Assembly: GCF_000967195.1 (NCBI RefSeq)
Contig: NZ_KQ033871.1
Location: 1,487,312 to 1,551,311 of the forward strand
Length of the DNA stretch: 64,000 bases
Source of the DNA: Lactobacillus kullabergensis
Lineage (GTDB): Bacteria > Bacillota > Bacilli > Lactobacillales > Lactobacillaceae
Direction of reading: 5' to 3'
The notes under the pieces are model-generated. The model was not told the DNA's origin. It made no database searches and worked only from the letters and a program-made list of their open reading frames with translations. The position numbers and the translations under genes were made by a program. This document shows, in pieces, positions 55,181-63,896 of this stretch (its first letter is position 1; every line of letters begins with the position of its first letter).

Positions 55181-56784
55181 TTAGACTGTTATGATTTGGT
55201 CAAATTTATCTTTATTTTCTTCATGTAACTGGTGACTGACAAACACAACAGTAATTTTGGGTTGATTTAAAAAGTCATTTTCAACTTTAATGGCTCCTGC
55301 TTTGTCCAAGCTGCTTGTAGATTCATCAAGCAAAAATAACTTGCGCTTTCTAAGTAATCCACGAGCTAAAGCCAAACGTTGCTTTTGTCCGCCAGATAAA
55401 CTAGCGCCTCCCTCGCCAACTTGTGTATCTAATTTCCGTGGCAAATTATTTACAAAATTCCATAAATCAGCCTTTTCCAATGCAGATTCTATTTCTTCAT
55501 CAGTAAAATGCTGGCCTAGCTGCAGATTATAGCGCACAGTATCATTAAAAAGATATGCAGTTTGATCAATGTAAACAACGTTAGACCGTAACGTACTATT
55601 ATTAATATTTTTAATCTCAGTTTTATCTAATTGGAGATCACCTGTGTAATCTGTCAACCTGCCAGCTAAAATTTTTAACAACGTACTCTTACCACTACCT
55701 GATTCACCCTCAACCGCAACTTTTTGACCATAAAGAATAGTAAAATTGAGTGGTTTTTTAAATACTGGTTTATCTGGAAGATATGCAATTTGTAAATTTT
55801 TAGCTGTAATATTGATATCAGCAATTTTACTGCCAGCTTGAGCATGAGCTTTAACTGGTTCATCTAATTGGTATTTGCTAAAAATCGGGTTGAGCGCTTG
55901 CAACTCAGTCAAAATTGGTGCAATAACAGCAAGTGAATTAAAAACATTAAAAGCAAGTGAAGTGGACGAATTAATTACCCCAATAATTACTTGTTTTTCT
56001 AAAATTAATAAACCTGTCCAAGCTTGAATAATTACTTGACTGATAACATTACTGGCGCCAGCTATACTGCCATTAAAAGACCTATATTTTGCTTGTCGAA
56101 CTTTTGCCCCAATTAATTTATTAACGGCAATAGTAATCCGCTTTTCTATTTGCTGTTCTGCAGTAAAAATATTATAAGTGGCAAAGCCTTGCAGACAGTC
56201 ATTAATTACATTAACCACCTTTTCATTTTCCTTACTGGTAGTGAAGTTGCTGCTGTCCACTTTCTTTCGCACAAGCTGAGGTAATCCCAAAGTAAAAAGA
56301 GTCAAAATTGCTACCAGAGGCAGAAAAGTCCAGTTAAATTTTATCAATGCAATTAGAGAAAAAACAGAATCACCAAAAATTTGTACCATTGAAAATAAAT
56401 TGGTAAACCCATTTTCTTTAACTAAATTCATATCATTCGTTAGCCATGATGTATAAATTCCAGTATCATTCTTTTCAAACCGTGAAACAGAGTAATTTTC
56501 TATGTGTTCAATAATATCCTGACGTAATCTTAAGCTAAGAAACTGTACTGTTTTAACGCTCAATACTTGTTCACTAATTAAAAATACAGTCATCACCAAG
56601 AATAATAAAATATTTAATAAAATGTATTTAAAAAAGCCTGAAAATCAAGTTTAATTAAACTATTTAAAATAAAAACATTAATTAGTGAATTAAGAACCCT
56701 AAAAGCTGAACAAATTAATTGGAGGATTACCACCAAAGTAACTTTAGTCGGTTCTTGTTTAACATATTTGAACAAACTTTTCAT
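55181..56784 (-). pseudogene. ABC exporter (fused membrane and ATPase domains), frameshifted
   Basis: The N-terminal part runs from ATG 56784 (GAGG upstream) through KSLFKYVKQEPTKVTLVVIL and stops at TAA after FLNTFY. The rest (472 codons from an internal ATG at 56599) carries the remaining membrane helices and a complete ATPase: Walker A EGESGSGKST, signature SLSGGQKQRLALARG, Walker B LFLLDESTSSLD. The frames join perfectly if the six-base T run at 56630-56635 had seven bases (QAFFKYILLN), so this is a single-base loss in a homopolymer. It may be a true pseudogene, a phase-variable switch, or rescued by slippage. Full length would be about 535 residues. Confidence 0.85.
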
Positions 56785-57153
56785 AAAACTTGACCTCAAA
56801 CTCAACCTTTTATGTTCAGATTCAAAATAAATTTGACCGTTAAAACTACTTGGGTAAAATTTTACCATTAAAATTTAATATTGACTTATTTTTGTAAAAA
56901 AATTTTAAGATTTAAAAGGTCCCAAAAGTTTGATACCCTTGAAACCCTCTTTATATTAAAACCACTTATTTTTAGTTTGATTTACTCAATCTTTTTGAAA
57001 TAGTGCAGAACACAGTAATACGTTTTACAATTTAAGTACACAATATTAGTTCTTTTTGTTTTGTAACTAATTTTTCAAAATATCAGCCATAGTTGGACTA
57101 GCAAATTTTGATTAAAGAAGTTTAGTATGATTTTATTACTTTTTGTTTTTTTC

Positions 57154-57177
57154 ATTATACTTAGATAATATGTAACT
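57154..57177 (-). promoter_or_regulatory. Possible Rgg-controlled promoter upstream of the ABC gene
   Basis: Minus strand AGTTACATATTATCT, AAG, TATAAT. The 15-base element matches the perfect repeat AGTTATAAAATAACT ahead of the peptide gene at 11 of 15 positions and has a -10 box in nearly the same place. No clear -35 box. It would read toward the frameshifted ABC gene after a leader of about 360 bases. Confidence 0.35.
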
Positions 57178-57354
57178 ATTTGTAAGAAATCAGTCTGCAG
57201 TGACACGACAATCATAAGATTATAAACTCATTGACATCATTTTATCGACAGGTAGGCTCTCTACAAATAGAGCTTGGATTTAGAAAACTCAGTTATAATA
57301 CTTTAAAATTCAAGACATTTGAATACGATAACTAAATCTTATTAGAGTTTTTAC

Positions 57355-57394
57355 ATAAAAAAATAGGTAAATATAAAAATTTACCTATTTTTTA
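57355..57394. terminator. Terminator after the short peptide gene
   Basis: AAATAGGTAAAT and ATTTACCTATTT form a perfect 12-bp stem with A/T tracts on both sides, about 20 bases beyond the peptide stop on the minus strand. Confidence 0.85.
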
Positions 57395-57407
57395 AATTAT
57401 TTTGATT

Positions 57408-57452
57408 TTATTCATCTGCAACAATAATGATTAATCCTCTTACTAGATCCAT
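57408..57452 (-). CDS. Short hydrophobic peptide (SHP-like pheromone candidate)
   Basis: 14-codon gene encoding MDLVRGLIIIVADE, with a very strong ribosome binding site (GGGAGGGAG, six bases from the ATG), a candidate promoter upstream and a strong terminator downstream. It lies 90 bases after an Rgg-type regulator gene. Streptococcal SHP pheromones are short peptides whose mature C-terminus is an Ile/Val-rich octapeptide with an acidic residue (for example DIIIIVGG). LIIIVADE has that character, though it lacks the Gly-Gly end and the precursor is shorter than usual. Function is inferred from context and composition. Confidence 0.65.
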   Translation of the reverse strand: MDLVRGLIIIVADE

Positions 57453-57482
57453 AATTTTCTCCCTCCCTTCATTAGCTTTCTA

Positions 57483-57504
57483 TTTATATAGTTATTTTAT
57501 AACT
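57483..57504 (-). promoter_or_regulatory. Promoter and perfect inverted repeat ahead of the peptide gene
   Basis: Minus strand AGTTATAAAATAACT (57490-57504; arms AGTTAT/ATAACT) followed after one base by TATAAA (57483-57488). The repeat occupies the -35 position, as expected for an activator-dependent promoter, and is a candidate Rgg box. Confidence 0.5.
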
Positions 57505-57541
57505 TTTGAATCTACAAATACTTAAGTTTTCATATTTGAAA

Positions 57542-58372
57542 TTATTTATTCATTCTTTTTACTATTGATTTATATCCAGATTCATATAAAATCTCTTTAA
57601 TTTGTTCTCCTTTTTTCTTATGTCCATTAATTAATTCTCCAAAATAAAGCCCCATAATTTTAGTAAATGCTAGTTCAATATCGTTTGGCAGTCTTTCTAA
57701 ATATCTTAGCGGTTTATAACATAATTCAATTTTATTTCGTCTGTAACACCAATCTACATAATTTACAATTAACACACTTAAAGCTAACATTAATTTTTTA
57801 TCAAGATTATCAATTTTTTGGTATCTTCTAAGAATGCTATTCATAAGAAAAGTTGCTTCTTCTAAACTATATATCTGAATAATATTAGCAATCAATATGA
57901 TTCTATGATATTCATTTTCTTCAGTATCCTTTTGAAAAATGGCCCTCTTCAGTTCATTTTTTTGATTTTTGTTTAGGCTTTTAATTTTATTAATATTATT
58001 TGTATTTTTAATTAATTTTGCTTGCACTATAGAAAATTTTATAAAAGCTGTTCTGGGTTTTACTTGTTTTAATTCCACAATAATGTTATTTATTTCATTT
58101 TCGTCATTATTATAAGCAGCCCTGACAAATTTATGCATTAACATAGTTACTTTTCTCTTATTATCTTTTTCAAGTTTATAATCTCCAAAAAAATTTTGTG
58201 GACTCACATTATGCTTTTGCAAAATGTCTAAAAAGTCATTTACTCCAATATCATTTAGCCCTCTTTCGACCTTCGAGTAAAATGAAACAGAAATAACACC
58301 AGCTGCCATTTCTGTTTGGGTCAATCCTAATTCTTGACGTAAACTTTTTAATTTTTTACCTATATAGTTCAT
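57542..58372 (-). CDS. Rgg/MutR-type transcriptional regulator
   Basis: 276 residues. N-terminal Xre HTH (IGKKLKSLRQELGLTQTEMA...SVSFYSKVERGLNDIGVNDF, residues 4-50) followed by about 220 residues of helical repeats, the layout of Rgg/GadR/MutR proteins in the RRNPP peptide-sensing group. Segments KHNVSPQNFFGDY and RRNKIELCYKPLRYLERLPN fit that family. It is single-copy, divergent from the HD hydrolase gene, and followed by a 14-residue hydrophobic peptide gene that is its probable signal. Very AT-rich, suggesting acquisition. Confidence 0.85.
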   Translation of the reverse strand: MNYIGKKLKSLRQELGLTQTEMAAGVISVSFYSKVERGLNDIGVNDFLDILQKHNVSPQNFFGDYKLEKDNKRKVTMLMHKFVRAAYNNDENEINNIIVELKQVKPRTAFIKFSIVQAKLIKNTNNINKIKSLNKNQKNELKRAIFQKDTEENEYHRIILIANIIQIYSLEEATFLMNSILRRYQKIDNLDKKLMLALSVLIVNYVDWCYRRNKIELCYKPLRYLERLPNDIELAFTKIMGLYFGELINGHKKKGEQIKEILYESGYKSIVKRMNK

Positions 58373-58550
58373 TTAATCTCCTATCTTTTTATGCTATATA
58401 TGACTTCATAATTATGAGCACATTTGATAAAGCTGGCAAAACTTATTATTTAATTTTAATAAAATAAGCTAAAAGAACAAATGATGTTAAACTAAAGAGT
58501 CTAAGTTTGTTATAATTTAAGTTATTAATAACAGCTTTAGGGGATTCGAC

Positions 58551-59909
58551 ATGCCAAATTTTCATAACACTAAACTTAAAAAAGAAGTAGTTTTAAGAGA
58601 TCCAGTTCACGAATACATCCACATTGAAGACAAAGTTATACTTGATATCCTGAAAACCAAGGAATTTCAAAGAATGCGCAGGATTAAGCAACTTGGTCCT
58701 ATTGCCTATGTTTTTCCAGGTGCAACGCATACTAGATTCGAGCATAATCTAGGAGTTTATGAATTGACCCGCAGAATTTGTAATATTTTTGCAAAAAAAT
58801 ACCCATCGCAACGTTCAGGCGATGGACTTTGGGATGATAGCAACAGGCTTTTAGTAGAATGTGCTGGTCTCTTACATGATATTGGACATGGTCCGTATTC
58901 ACATACCTTTGAACACCTTTTTGGCACTAATCATGAAAAAATTGGGCAAAAGATTATCACTGACGCCAGTACCGAAGTTAACCAAGTCTTGCAAACAGTT
59001 TCACCGAATTTTCCGAGTCTTGTAGCAAGTGTTATTGCCAAAACTTATCCCAATCCACAAGTAGTCAAAATGATCTCTAGTCAAGCAGACGCTGACAGAA
59101 TGGACTACCTGCAGCGCGATGCCTATTTCACCGGGGTTACTTATGGGAAATTCGATTTATCCAGGATTTTGCAAGAAATTCGTCCATACAGTGAGGGAAT
59201 TTGTTTTACTATGGCAGGAATGCATGCCGTTGAAGATTACATTGTTTCTCGTTATCAAATGTATCAACAGGTTTATTTCCACAGAGTCGGGCGCTCAATG
59301 GAAGTTATTTTGCAGCATTTACTTGAAAGAGCGAAAATCATTTACAAGCAAGGTAATTTGCCGGTAACTCCTAGTTTAGCAAAATTTCTGGCTAATGACT
59401 GGACACTTGATGATTACTTGAAGCTAGATGATGGCGTAATGGAAACCAATTTTTCAATGTGGACAAAAGCTAATGATCCGATTCTCTCCGATTTAGCAAT
59501 GCGTTATCTCTTCAGAAAGCCTTTAGCCAGTGTGTGTATCAATCAAGAAACTAAAAATCTGTTGCCAAAATTAAAAGATTTAATCAAACAAGCTGGGTTT
59601 GATCCAAATTATTACACTGATACCAATTCAGCTTTCGATGAACCTTATGATGCTTATAAGCCAACTGGTAAAAATGCTAACAGTCAAATTGAAATCATGC
59701 AAGACGATGGACAATTAATCGAATTATCACATTTAAGCCCTCTTGTACGTTCATTGAATGGGACACTGCAAGGTGATGAACGCTTTTTCTTCCCTAAAAT
59801 TATGATGTCAAATAGTGATGAGCCCCAAATTTTTGATCCGTTATATCAAAAATTTCAGCGCTATGTTAAAAATGGTACCTTAAGGTACTTGAGAAAGCCA
59901 AAAAAATAA
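58551..59909 (+). CDS. HD-domain phosphohydrolase (YwfO-like, dGTPase superfamily)
   Basis: 452 residues, cytoplasmic. The HD metal site is present: His in THTRFEHNLGVYE, HD in LLHDIGHGPYSHTFEH and the distal Asp in SSQADADRMDYLQRDAYFTG. It matches the conserved Firmicute YwfO group, related to dNTP triphosphohydrolases. The physiological substrate in lactobacilli is not established. TTAGGGG precedes the ATG and a TATAAT lies upstream. Single gene with its own terminator. Confidence 0.92.
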   Translation: MPNFHNTKLKKEVVLRDPVHEYIHIEDKVILDILKTKEFQRMRRIKQLGPIAYVFPGATHTRFEHNLGVYELTRRICNIFAKKYPSQRSGDGLWDDSNRLLVECAGLLHDIGHGPYSHTFEHLFGTNHEKIGQKIITDASTEVNQVLQTVSPNFPSLVASVIAKTYPNPQVVKMISSQADADRMDYLQRDAYFTGVTYGKFDLSRILQEIRPYSEGICFTMAGMHAVEDYIVSRYQMYQQVYFHRVGRSMEVILQHLLERAKIIYKQGNLPVTPSLAKFLANDWTLDDYLKLDDGVMETNFSMWTKANDPILSDLAMRYLFRKPLASVCINQETKNLLPKLKDLIKQAGFDPNYYTDTNSAFDEPYDAYKPTGKNANSQIEIMQDDGQLIELSHLSPLVRSLNGTLQGDERFFFPKIMMSNSDEPQIFDPLYQKFQRYVKNGTLRYLRKPKK

Positions 59910-59927
59910 AATAAATTATTAGACATG

Positions 59928-59956
59928 AAAACCCCGAATTGTTCAATTCGGGGTTT
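59928..59956 (+). terminator. Intrinsic terminator of the HD hydrolase gene
   Basis: AAACCCCGAATT and AATTCGGGGTTT form a perfect 12-bp stem around GTTC, 20 bases after the stop. Confidence 0.9.
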
Positions 59957-59986
59957 ATATTGATTAAAAAAGGTTTCCAATTCTGA

Positions 59987-60026
59987 TGTGCCCCCAAAAG
60001 TTGGACAACTCTTAGGGCACAGTACA
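59987..60026. mobile_element. Remnant of an IS3/IS150-type insertion sequence end
   Basis: TGTGCCCCCAAAAGTTGGAC followed by AACTCTTAGGGCACAGTACA. The left part looks like IS150-group terminal repeats (TG...CCCCAAAAGTTGGACA). TGTGCCC and GGGCACA flank the element as an inverted repeat. There is no transposase within 170 bases, so it is a fused or deleted element, or a very short non-autonomous copy. Confidence 0.5.
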
Positions 60027-60081
60027 TAACTAATTTTTTACAATTCTATGACTCAATTTTTAAAATGATATCTTTTGTTAA

Positions 60082-60909
60082 TCAGCCTAGAACTTTAAAA
60101 TAAGCTCCTGCAATGCTGACTAACAGCATAATTAACATGATCCATAGGGGATTTAATTTCTTTTTTAGTAGCCAATAAGTTAAGCCAAAAACAATCAACA
60201 CTGAAATACCAGGAAAAATGCCATCAAGTAGTGACTGAACAGTTGATCCACCAGCTTTAGTGCTACCTATTTTAGAAACAAACTTAACTTTTACCATATC
60301 CATGGTCATAGCGCCAACAACTATCATACCTACTATTGAAGCATATTTCGTAAGTTTTCCCATTAGACCAGATTGCTCAACTTCAGAAATTACGTTAGTT
60401 CCTAAACCATATCCTAAAAAAGTTCCATAGTATCTAAACAAGTAATGTACTGAATTAAAAATTAGAAAGAAGAGAATTGGTCCTAAAACATTTCCTTGTA
60501 AAGCCAAAGGTAAACTTATTCCAGTAGCTATAACACGAACTGTTCCCCAGAAAAAGCTGTCACCAATTCCACTAAGAGGACCCATTAATGCGGTTTTGAC
60601 GTTTGAAATTGAGCTTTCATCAAAGTCTGAATTCAGTGAGTTTTCTTCTTCCATTGCTGCTGCAATTCCCATAGGAAAAGTTGATATATATTGCGTTACA
60701 TTATATAGTTCCAGATGGCGTGTTAAAGCTTGAGAAAAATCCTTTTTCTTCGGGTATAATTTTTTCAATAGAGGCATTAGTGCCCATGCAAAGCCTACAT
60801 TTGCCATTCTCTCATAATTCCAAGAATGGTTTAATGGTATACTTCTCCAAAAGATTTTTTGCAAATCATTCTTTTTAACTATTCTATTATATTGTGGTTT
60901 AAAATTCAT
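60082..60909 (-). CDS. PTS mannose/fructose/sorbose family IID (operon E)
   Basis: About 275 residues from the ATG at 60909, overlapping the IIC end by 11 bases; a GTG at 60924 is possible. KNDLQKIFWRSIPLNHSWNY, EEENSLN, ALMGPLSGIGDSFFWGTVRVI and hydrophobic C-terminal helices define IID. In pattern it is closest to the operon B IID (both with WNFER/WNYER after the first motif). Confidence 0.93.
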   Translation of the reverse strand: MNFKPQYNRIVKKNDLQKIFWRSIPLNHSWNYERMANVGFAWALMPLLKKLYPKKKDFSQALTRHLELYNVTQYISTFPMGIAAAMEEENSLNSDFDESSISNVKTALMGPLSGIGDSFFWGTVRVIATGISLPLALQGNVLGPILFFLIFNSVHYLFRYYGTFLGYGLGTNVISEVEQSGLMGKLTKYASIVGMIVVGAMTMDMVKVKFVSKIGSTKAGGSTVQSLLDGIFPGISVLIVFGLTYWLLKKKLNPLWIMLIMLLVSIAGAYFKVLG

Positions 60910-61702
60910 CAAATCCGTCACCATCCGTTTCTGAACTGCTTACTTTACTAGATAGATTCTCTTCATTCTCTGGGATGTAAAATAACATGAATGCAACTAT
61001 AATGAATGAAAATATTGCAACTTCCGTTACAGTAAACTTTGTAAAGGCAATAATGAAAAATCCAAAGAAGAAAAACAACAGATTTTTCTTGTTTACAATC
61101 ATTTTCAGAAGCATTGCAAAACCTAATGCAGGTAGTATTCCTGCCGCTATATTCATACCTGATTGTACAAAATCAGGTATGAAATTCAGCATCTTCTCAA
61201 CTGCGCCCGAACCAAAATAAAAAGCTAAAGGTATAAAAACCAGACCTGGCCAGCTTTGGGCCCATCCTGAAATTAACATGTCTACTGTAAATTTCCGCGT
61301 ATTTGCCTGTGCCGCATCTCTATCACATTTGTGAATAAAAATCAGCATTACTGGTTGACCCAATGCTGTATTCAACGCCAACATCACGGTTGCAATTGGA
61401 ATACCCATAGTTAGCGCGGCACCTACACTTGCATGACTTTGAATTGCCAGGGCAACTCCTAATACTGTACCGGCAACAGGATCTGGGGGATTATAAGCGC
61501 CAACTGAAATTGAACCAATCATAGCCAATTCAAGGGTTGCCCCCATAATTATTCCTGAAGTGAGATCTCCCATTGCTAATCCTACTAATGGACCAAGTAC
61601 AATCGGTCTTTGAACATAACTAGTACCCAAAAACCATTCGCTATATCCCAAAAAGGTTAACAAAAAAATTAATATTGTTTTTACAATCAACTCTATCCCC
61701 AT
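60899..61702 (-). CDS. PTS mannose/fructose/sorbose family IIC (operon E)
   Basis: 267 residues. QRPIVLGPLVGLAMGDLTSG and GATLELAMIGSISVGAYNPPD are the IIC signature. The acidic tail SSETDGDGFDEF overlaps the IID start. It lies between IIB and IID in the complete set. Confidence 0.93.
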   Translation of the reverse strand: MGIELIVKTILIFLLTFLGYSEWFLGTSYVQRPIVLGPLVGLAMGDLTSGIIMGATLELAMIGSISVGAYNPPDPVAGTVLGVALAIQSHASVGAALTMGIPIATVMLALNTALGQPVMLIFIHKCDRDAAQANTRKFTVDMLISGWAQSWPGLVFIPLAFYFGSGAVEKMLNFIPDFVQSGMNIAAGILPALGFAMLLKMIVNKKNLLFFFFGFFIIAFTKFTVTEVAIFSFIIVAFMLFYIPENEENLSSKVSSSETDGDGFDEF

Positions 61703-61707
61703 CCACT

Positions 61708-62166
61708 CTATTTAAATTGATGTTTTGTATCATCAGGTATCATTTGTGAAAAAATATTTGTTCCCTTATTCTTCATGTCTTTTAAGATTTTTGTTTCTTC
61801 ATCATTTAAATAAACACTATTGCTAAACTTCATCGTGCCTTTTCTAAAAGGTACGTTTCCTAAATTCAAACTATTAAATCCAGTTGACTCAATAATTTTT
61901 TCCGCTATTTTAACAGTTTCACAAATAATTAATAGTGAATACTTATCCGTTTTTCCACTTTTCAGTTGAGCAATTGCTTCAGAAGTTGATTTAGCTACAA
62001 CCTTTACCCCACTGGGTTTCGCTAAAGATATACTCTGCATTCTGATTTTATCTTTCTTCAAAGTTTCACTAACTAATAAAATTGCGTTTATACCTAGGCT
62101 TGATGTCCAAGAAACAGCCACCTGACCATGCAGTAAACGGTAATCTACTCTAACCATTTGTATCAT
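61708..62166 (-). CDS. PTS mannose/fructose/sorbose family IIB (operon E)
   Basis: 152 residues. The active histidine is His13 in VDYRLLHGQVAVSW. It begins 22 bases after the IIA stop; AAGGAG lies upstream. Confidence 0.93.
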   Translation of the reverse strand: MIQMVRVDYRLLHGQVAVSWTSSLGINAILLVSETLKKDKIRMQSISLAKPSGVKVVAKSTSEAIAQLKSGKTDKYSLLIICETVKIAEKIIESTGFNSLNLGNVPFRKGTMKFSNSVYLNDEETKILKDMKNKGTNIFSQMIPDDTKHQFK

Positions 62167-62188
62167 TACATATCAGCTCCTTTGTGTT

Positions 62189-62623
62189 TCAAAATTCGTC
62201 TAGCTCATTTGAACCATTTTGGTTATCCAAAGCATTGCAATAAATTATTCCCTTTTGTGCTTCACTAACAGATATTTTTATTTCATTATCTATTTCTTTT
62301 CCTTTAACATTTACTATCAAAGACAAAATTAGTGGCAAATTGACACCGCAAATCAGGTGAATTCTGGCATCACTCTTAGTTAATTCTAAAAGATGGTTAT
62401 TCACGCTGCCGCCAAAAATATCAGTAGTAATAATTATATAATCAGCCATAGAGTTTGAAATATAGTCATCAATCTTATTTTCAAAATCAAGGCAATGATT
62501 CACATAAGCAGTAAAGCAAGTTATATTTTTTTGCTTACCTGCAATAAATTCTATTGTAGATAATAAACCTGTAGCCAACTTGCTATGAGTAGCTATTACA
62601 TATTCAATTTTGGGATCATTCAT
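62189..62623 (-). CDS. PTS mannose/fructose family IIA (operon E)
   Basis: 144 residues. Active His13 in VIATHSKLATGLL and the second motif IIITTDIFGGSVNNHL. Clearly the same subfamily as the IIA of operon B (TDIFGGSVNN in both). Two bases after the SIS gene. Confidence 0.92.
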   Translation of the reverse strand: MNDPKIEYVIATHSKLATGLLSTIEFIAGKQKNITCFTAYVNHCLDFENKIDDYISNSMADYIIITTDIFGGSVNNHLLELTKSDARIHLICGVNLPLILSLIVNVKGKEIDNEIKISVSEAQKGIIYCNALDNQNGSNELDEF

Positions 62624-62625
62624 GT

Positions 62626-63684
62626 TTAATTACCCTGACTACCCATTTTTTGATGAAAATCTGGATCTTTTGGTATACAAGGATCAATGCCATTTTCCCC
62701 GGGTACTAAAGCAGCTATGACTTGAAACAGAATAGGATAAATAAATGTCTCAAATTGTCTTGGAACTTTAATATCATAACCAAACTTTTGCTGGTCACTA
62801 ATATTAGAGCCATCAACAATGTATATTTTATTAGTCCACTCACTCAAAATTTTTATAATTCGGTTTAACTTGCCTTCTGAACCGTTATCAATGAAGAAAA
62901 GCGTTGATTGACTATTTATCGCATTGTAAACACCATGTATAAATTCATTAAATTCATATCCAGTTATTGGTAACCGACACGCCTCTAGAATTTTTAAAGT
63001 AGATTCTAATACATCCCCATATAATGATGCAGGACCACTAATTCTGATATCATGTGCATGTGCTAGATCCTTTTTATTTTCTTCTACCCAATTAATTGCT
63101 CTTTTCAATGAGTTTGGGAATTGCTTTAATGTAGTTTTCAGTTCCTTAACATCTTCATCAAAATCACTTCTAGATATATGACCATTATCTATGCCAATAT
63201 ATTCTGACAGTAAAAGCAAATTTAATTTTGTAGTGTAATAGCCTTTAGTTTTTGGACCTACGGTTTCCTTTCCCACTGCGACAGTTAGCTTTTCGTCGGC
63301 GACTTTATTGATATAAGCATCTTCGGTTCCTGACATTGACGCTATAATACAGCCATGTTTTTTAGCCATATTCATTGCATTAAAAGTTGTCAAGCTGCCT
63401 CCCTCTTGGGAAACTCCTATAAATAAAGTGTGTGAATTATCTTTTTGTGCATTAAATATTTCATCTGTTAACTTAAATGGGTAATATGCATCAACCGGCA
63501 GACCACTTTTTTGTCTCATTAATTGCTGCATTTGTTCTCCAGAATGATAACTGGTACCTGAGCCAGTAATCATTATCTTTTTTATTTTACGAGAAACGAC
63601 ATGTTCAAATAATTTTTGACTATCATCTAAAAGTTTTAATAATTGTTCTGGTGTTTCTTCTAAATTTTCAATAATACCATTCAT
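62626..63684 (-). CDS. SIS-domain sugar-phosphate isomerase/deglycase (operon E)
   Basis: 352 residues, two SIS domains: MITGSGTSYHSGEQM and LFIGVSQEGGS in the first, GYEFNEFIHGVYNAIN in the second. The tail GENGIDPCIPKDPDFHQKMG differs from the FrlB-type RRYY tails of operon B and from the GlmS-like tail of the operon A SIS, so it probably acts on another phosphorylated amino sugar or glycated compound. First gene of operon E (SIS-IIA-IIB-IIC-IID), divergent from an RpiR-type regulator. Confidence 0.82.
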   Translation of the reverse strand: MNGIIENLEETPEQLLKLLDDSQKLFEHVVSRKIKKIMITGSGTSYHSGEQMQQLMRQKSGLPVDAYYPFKLTDEIFNAQKDNSHTLFIGVSQEGGSLTTFNAMNMAKKHGCIIASMSGTEDAYINKVADEKLTVAVGKETVGPKTKGYYTTKLNLLLLSEYIGIDNGHISRSDFDEDVKELKTTLKQFPNSLKRAINWVEENKKDLAHAHDIRISGPASLYGDVLESTLKILEACRLPITGYEFNEFIHGVYNAINSQSTLFFIDNGSEGKLNRIIKILSEWTNKIYIVDGSNISDQQKFGYDIKVPRQFETFIYPILFQVIAALVPGENGIDPCIPKDPDFHQKMGSQGN

Positions 63685-63795
63685 ACTTCTTATTCCTTTC
63701 GTAAAAACCGTAATGTTTTATAAGATCTTGAGTACTCATCATTAAAGTTTTCAGTTGCAACCTTCATGTTTACTTTATAATATAAGCTAAACGGT

Positions 63796-63809
63796 TGAAA
63801 GCGTTTTAT
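63796..63809. promoter_or_regulatory. Probable cre (CcpA) site between operon E and its regulator
   Basis: TGAAAGCGTTTTAT matches the cre consensus TGWAANCGNTNWCA except for the last two bases. It lies in the intergenic control region, suggesting glucose repression of operon E. Confidence 0.5.
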
Positions 63810-63896
63810 GAAAATTGGAACTTTGTTTTCAATAATCTTTTGATACTGAAGCATTTATTGAAACTTTGTTACGTTGTTGAACGGAGGATTAATACT

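Larger units (their letters stand above)
56785..57407. other. Intergenic region between the ABC remnant and the peptide gene
   Basis: About 620 bases, AT-rich, no gene-sized frame. It holds a promoter-like element with an Rgg-box-like repeat (57154-57177), a small hairpin at 57253-57275 (GCTCT...AGAGC), a motif resembling an IS3-type end near 56918-56935, and the terminator of the peptide gene. Confidence 0.5.

Noticed and set aside
56918-56935. GTCCCAAAAGTTTGATAC as another IS3-type end
   Set aside because: Only about ten bases (CCCAAAAGTT) are shared with the element at 59987 and there is no matching second end.
57042-57090. Short ATG frame (MADILKN) in the leader ahead of the ABC gene as a second pheromone
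   Set aside because: No ribosome binding site and no hydrophobic character.
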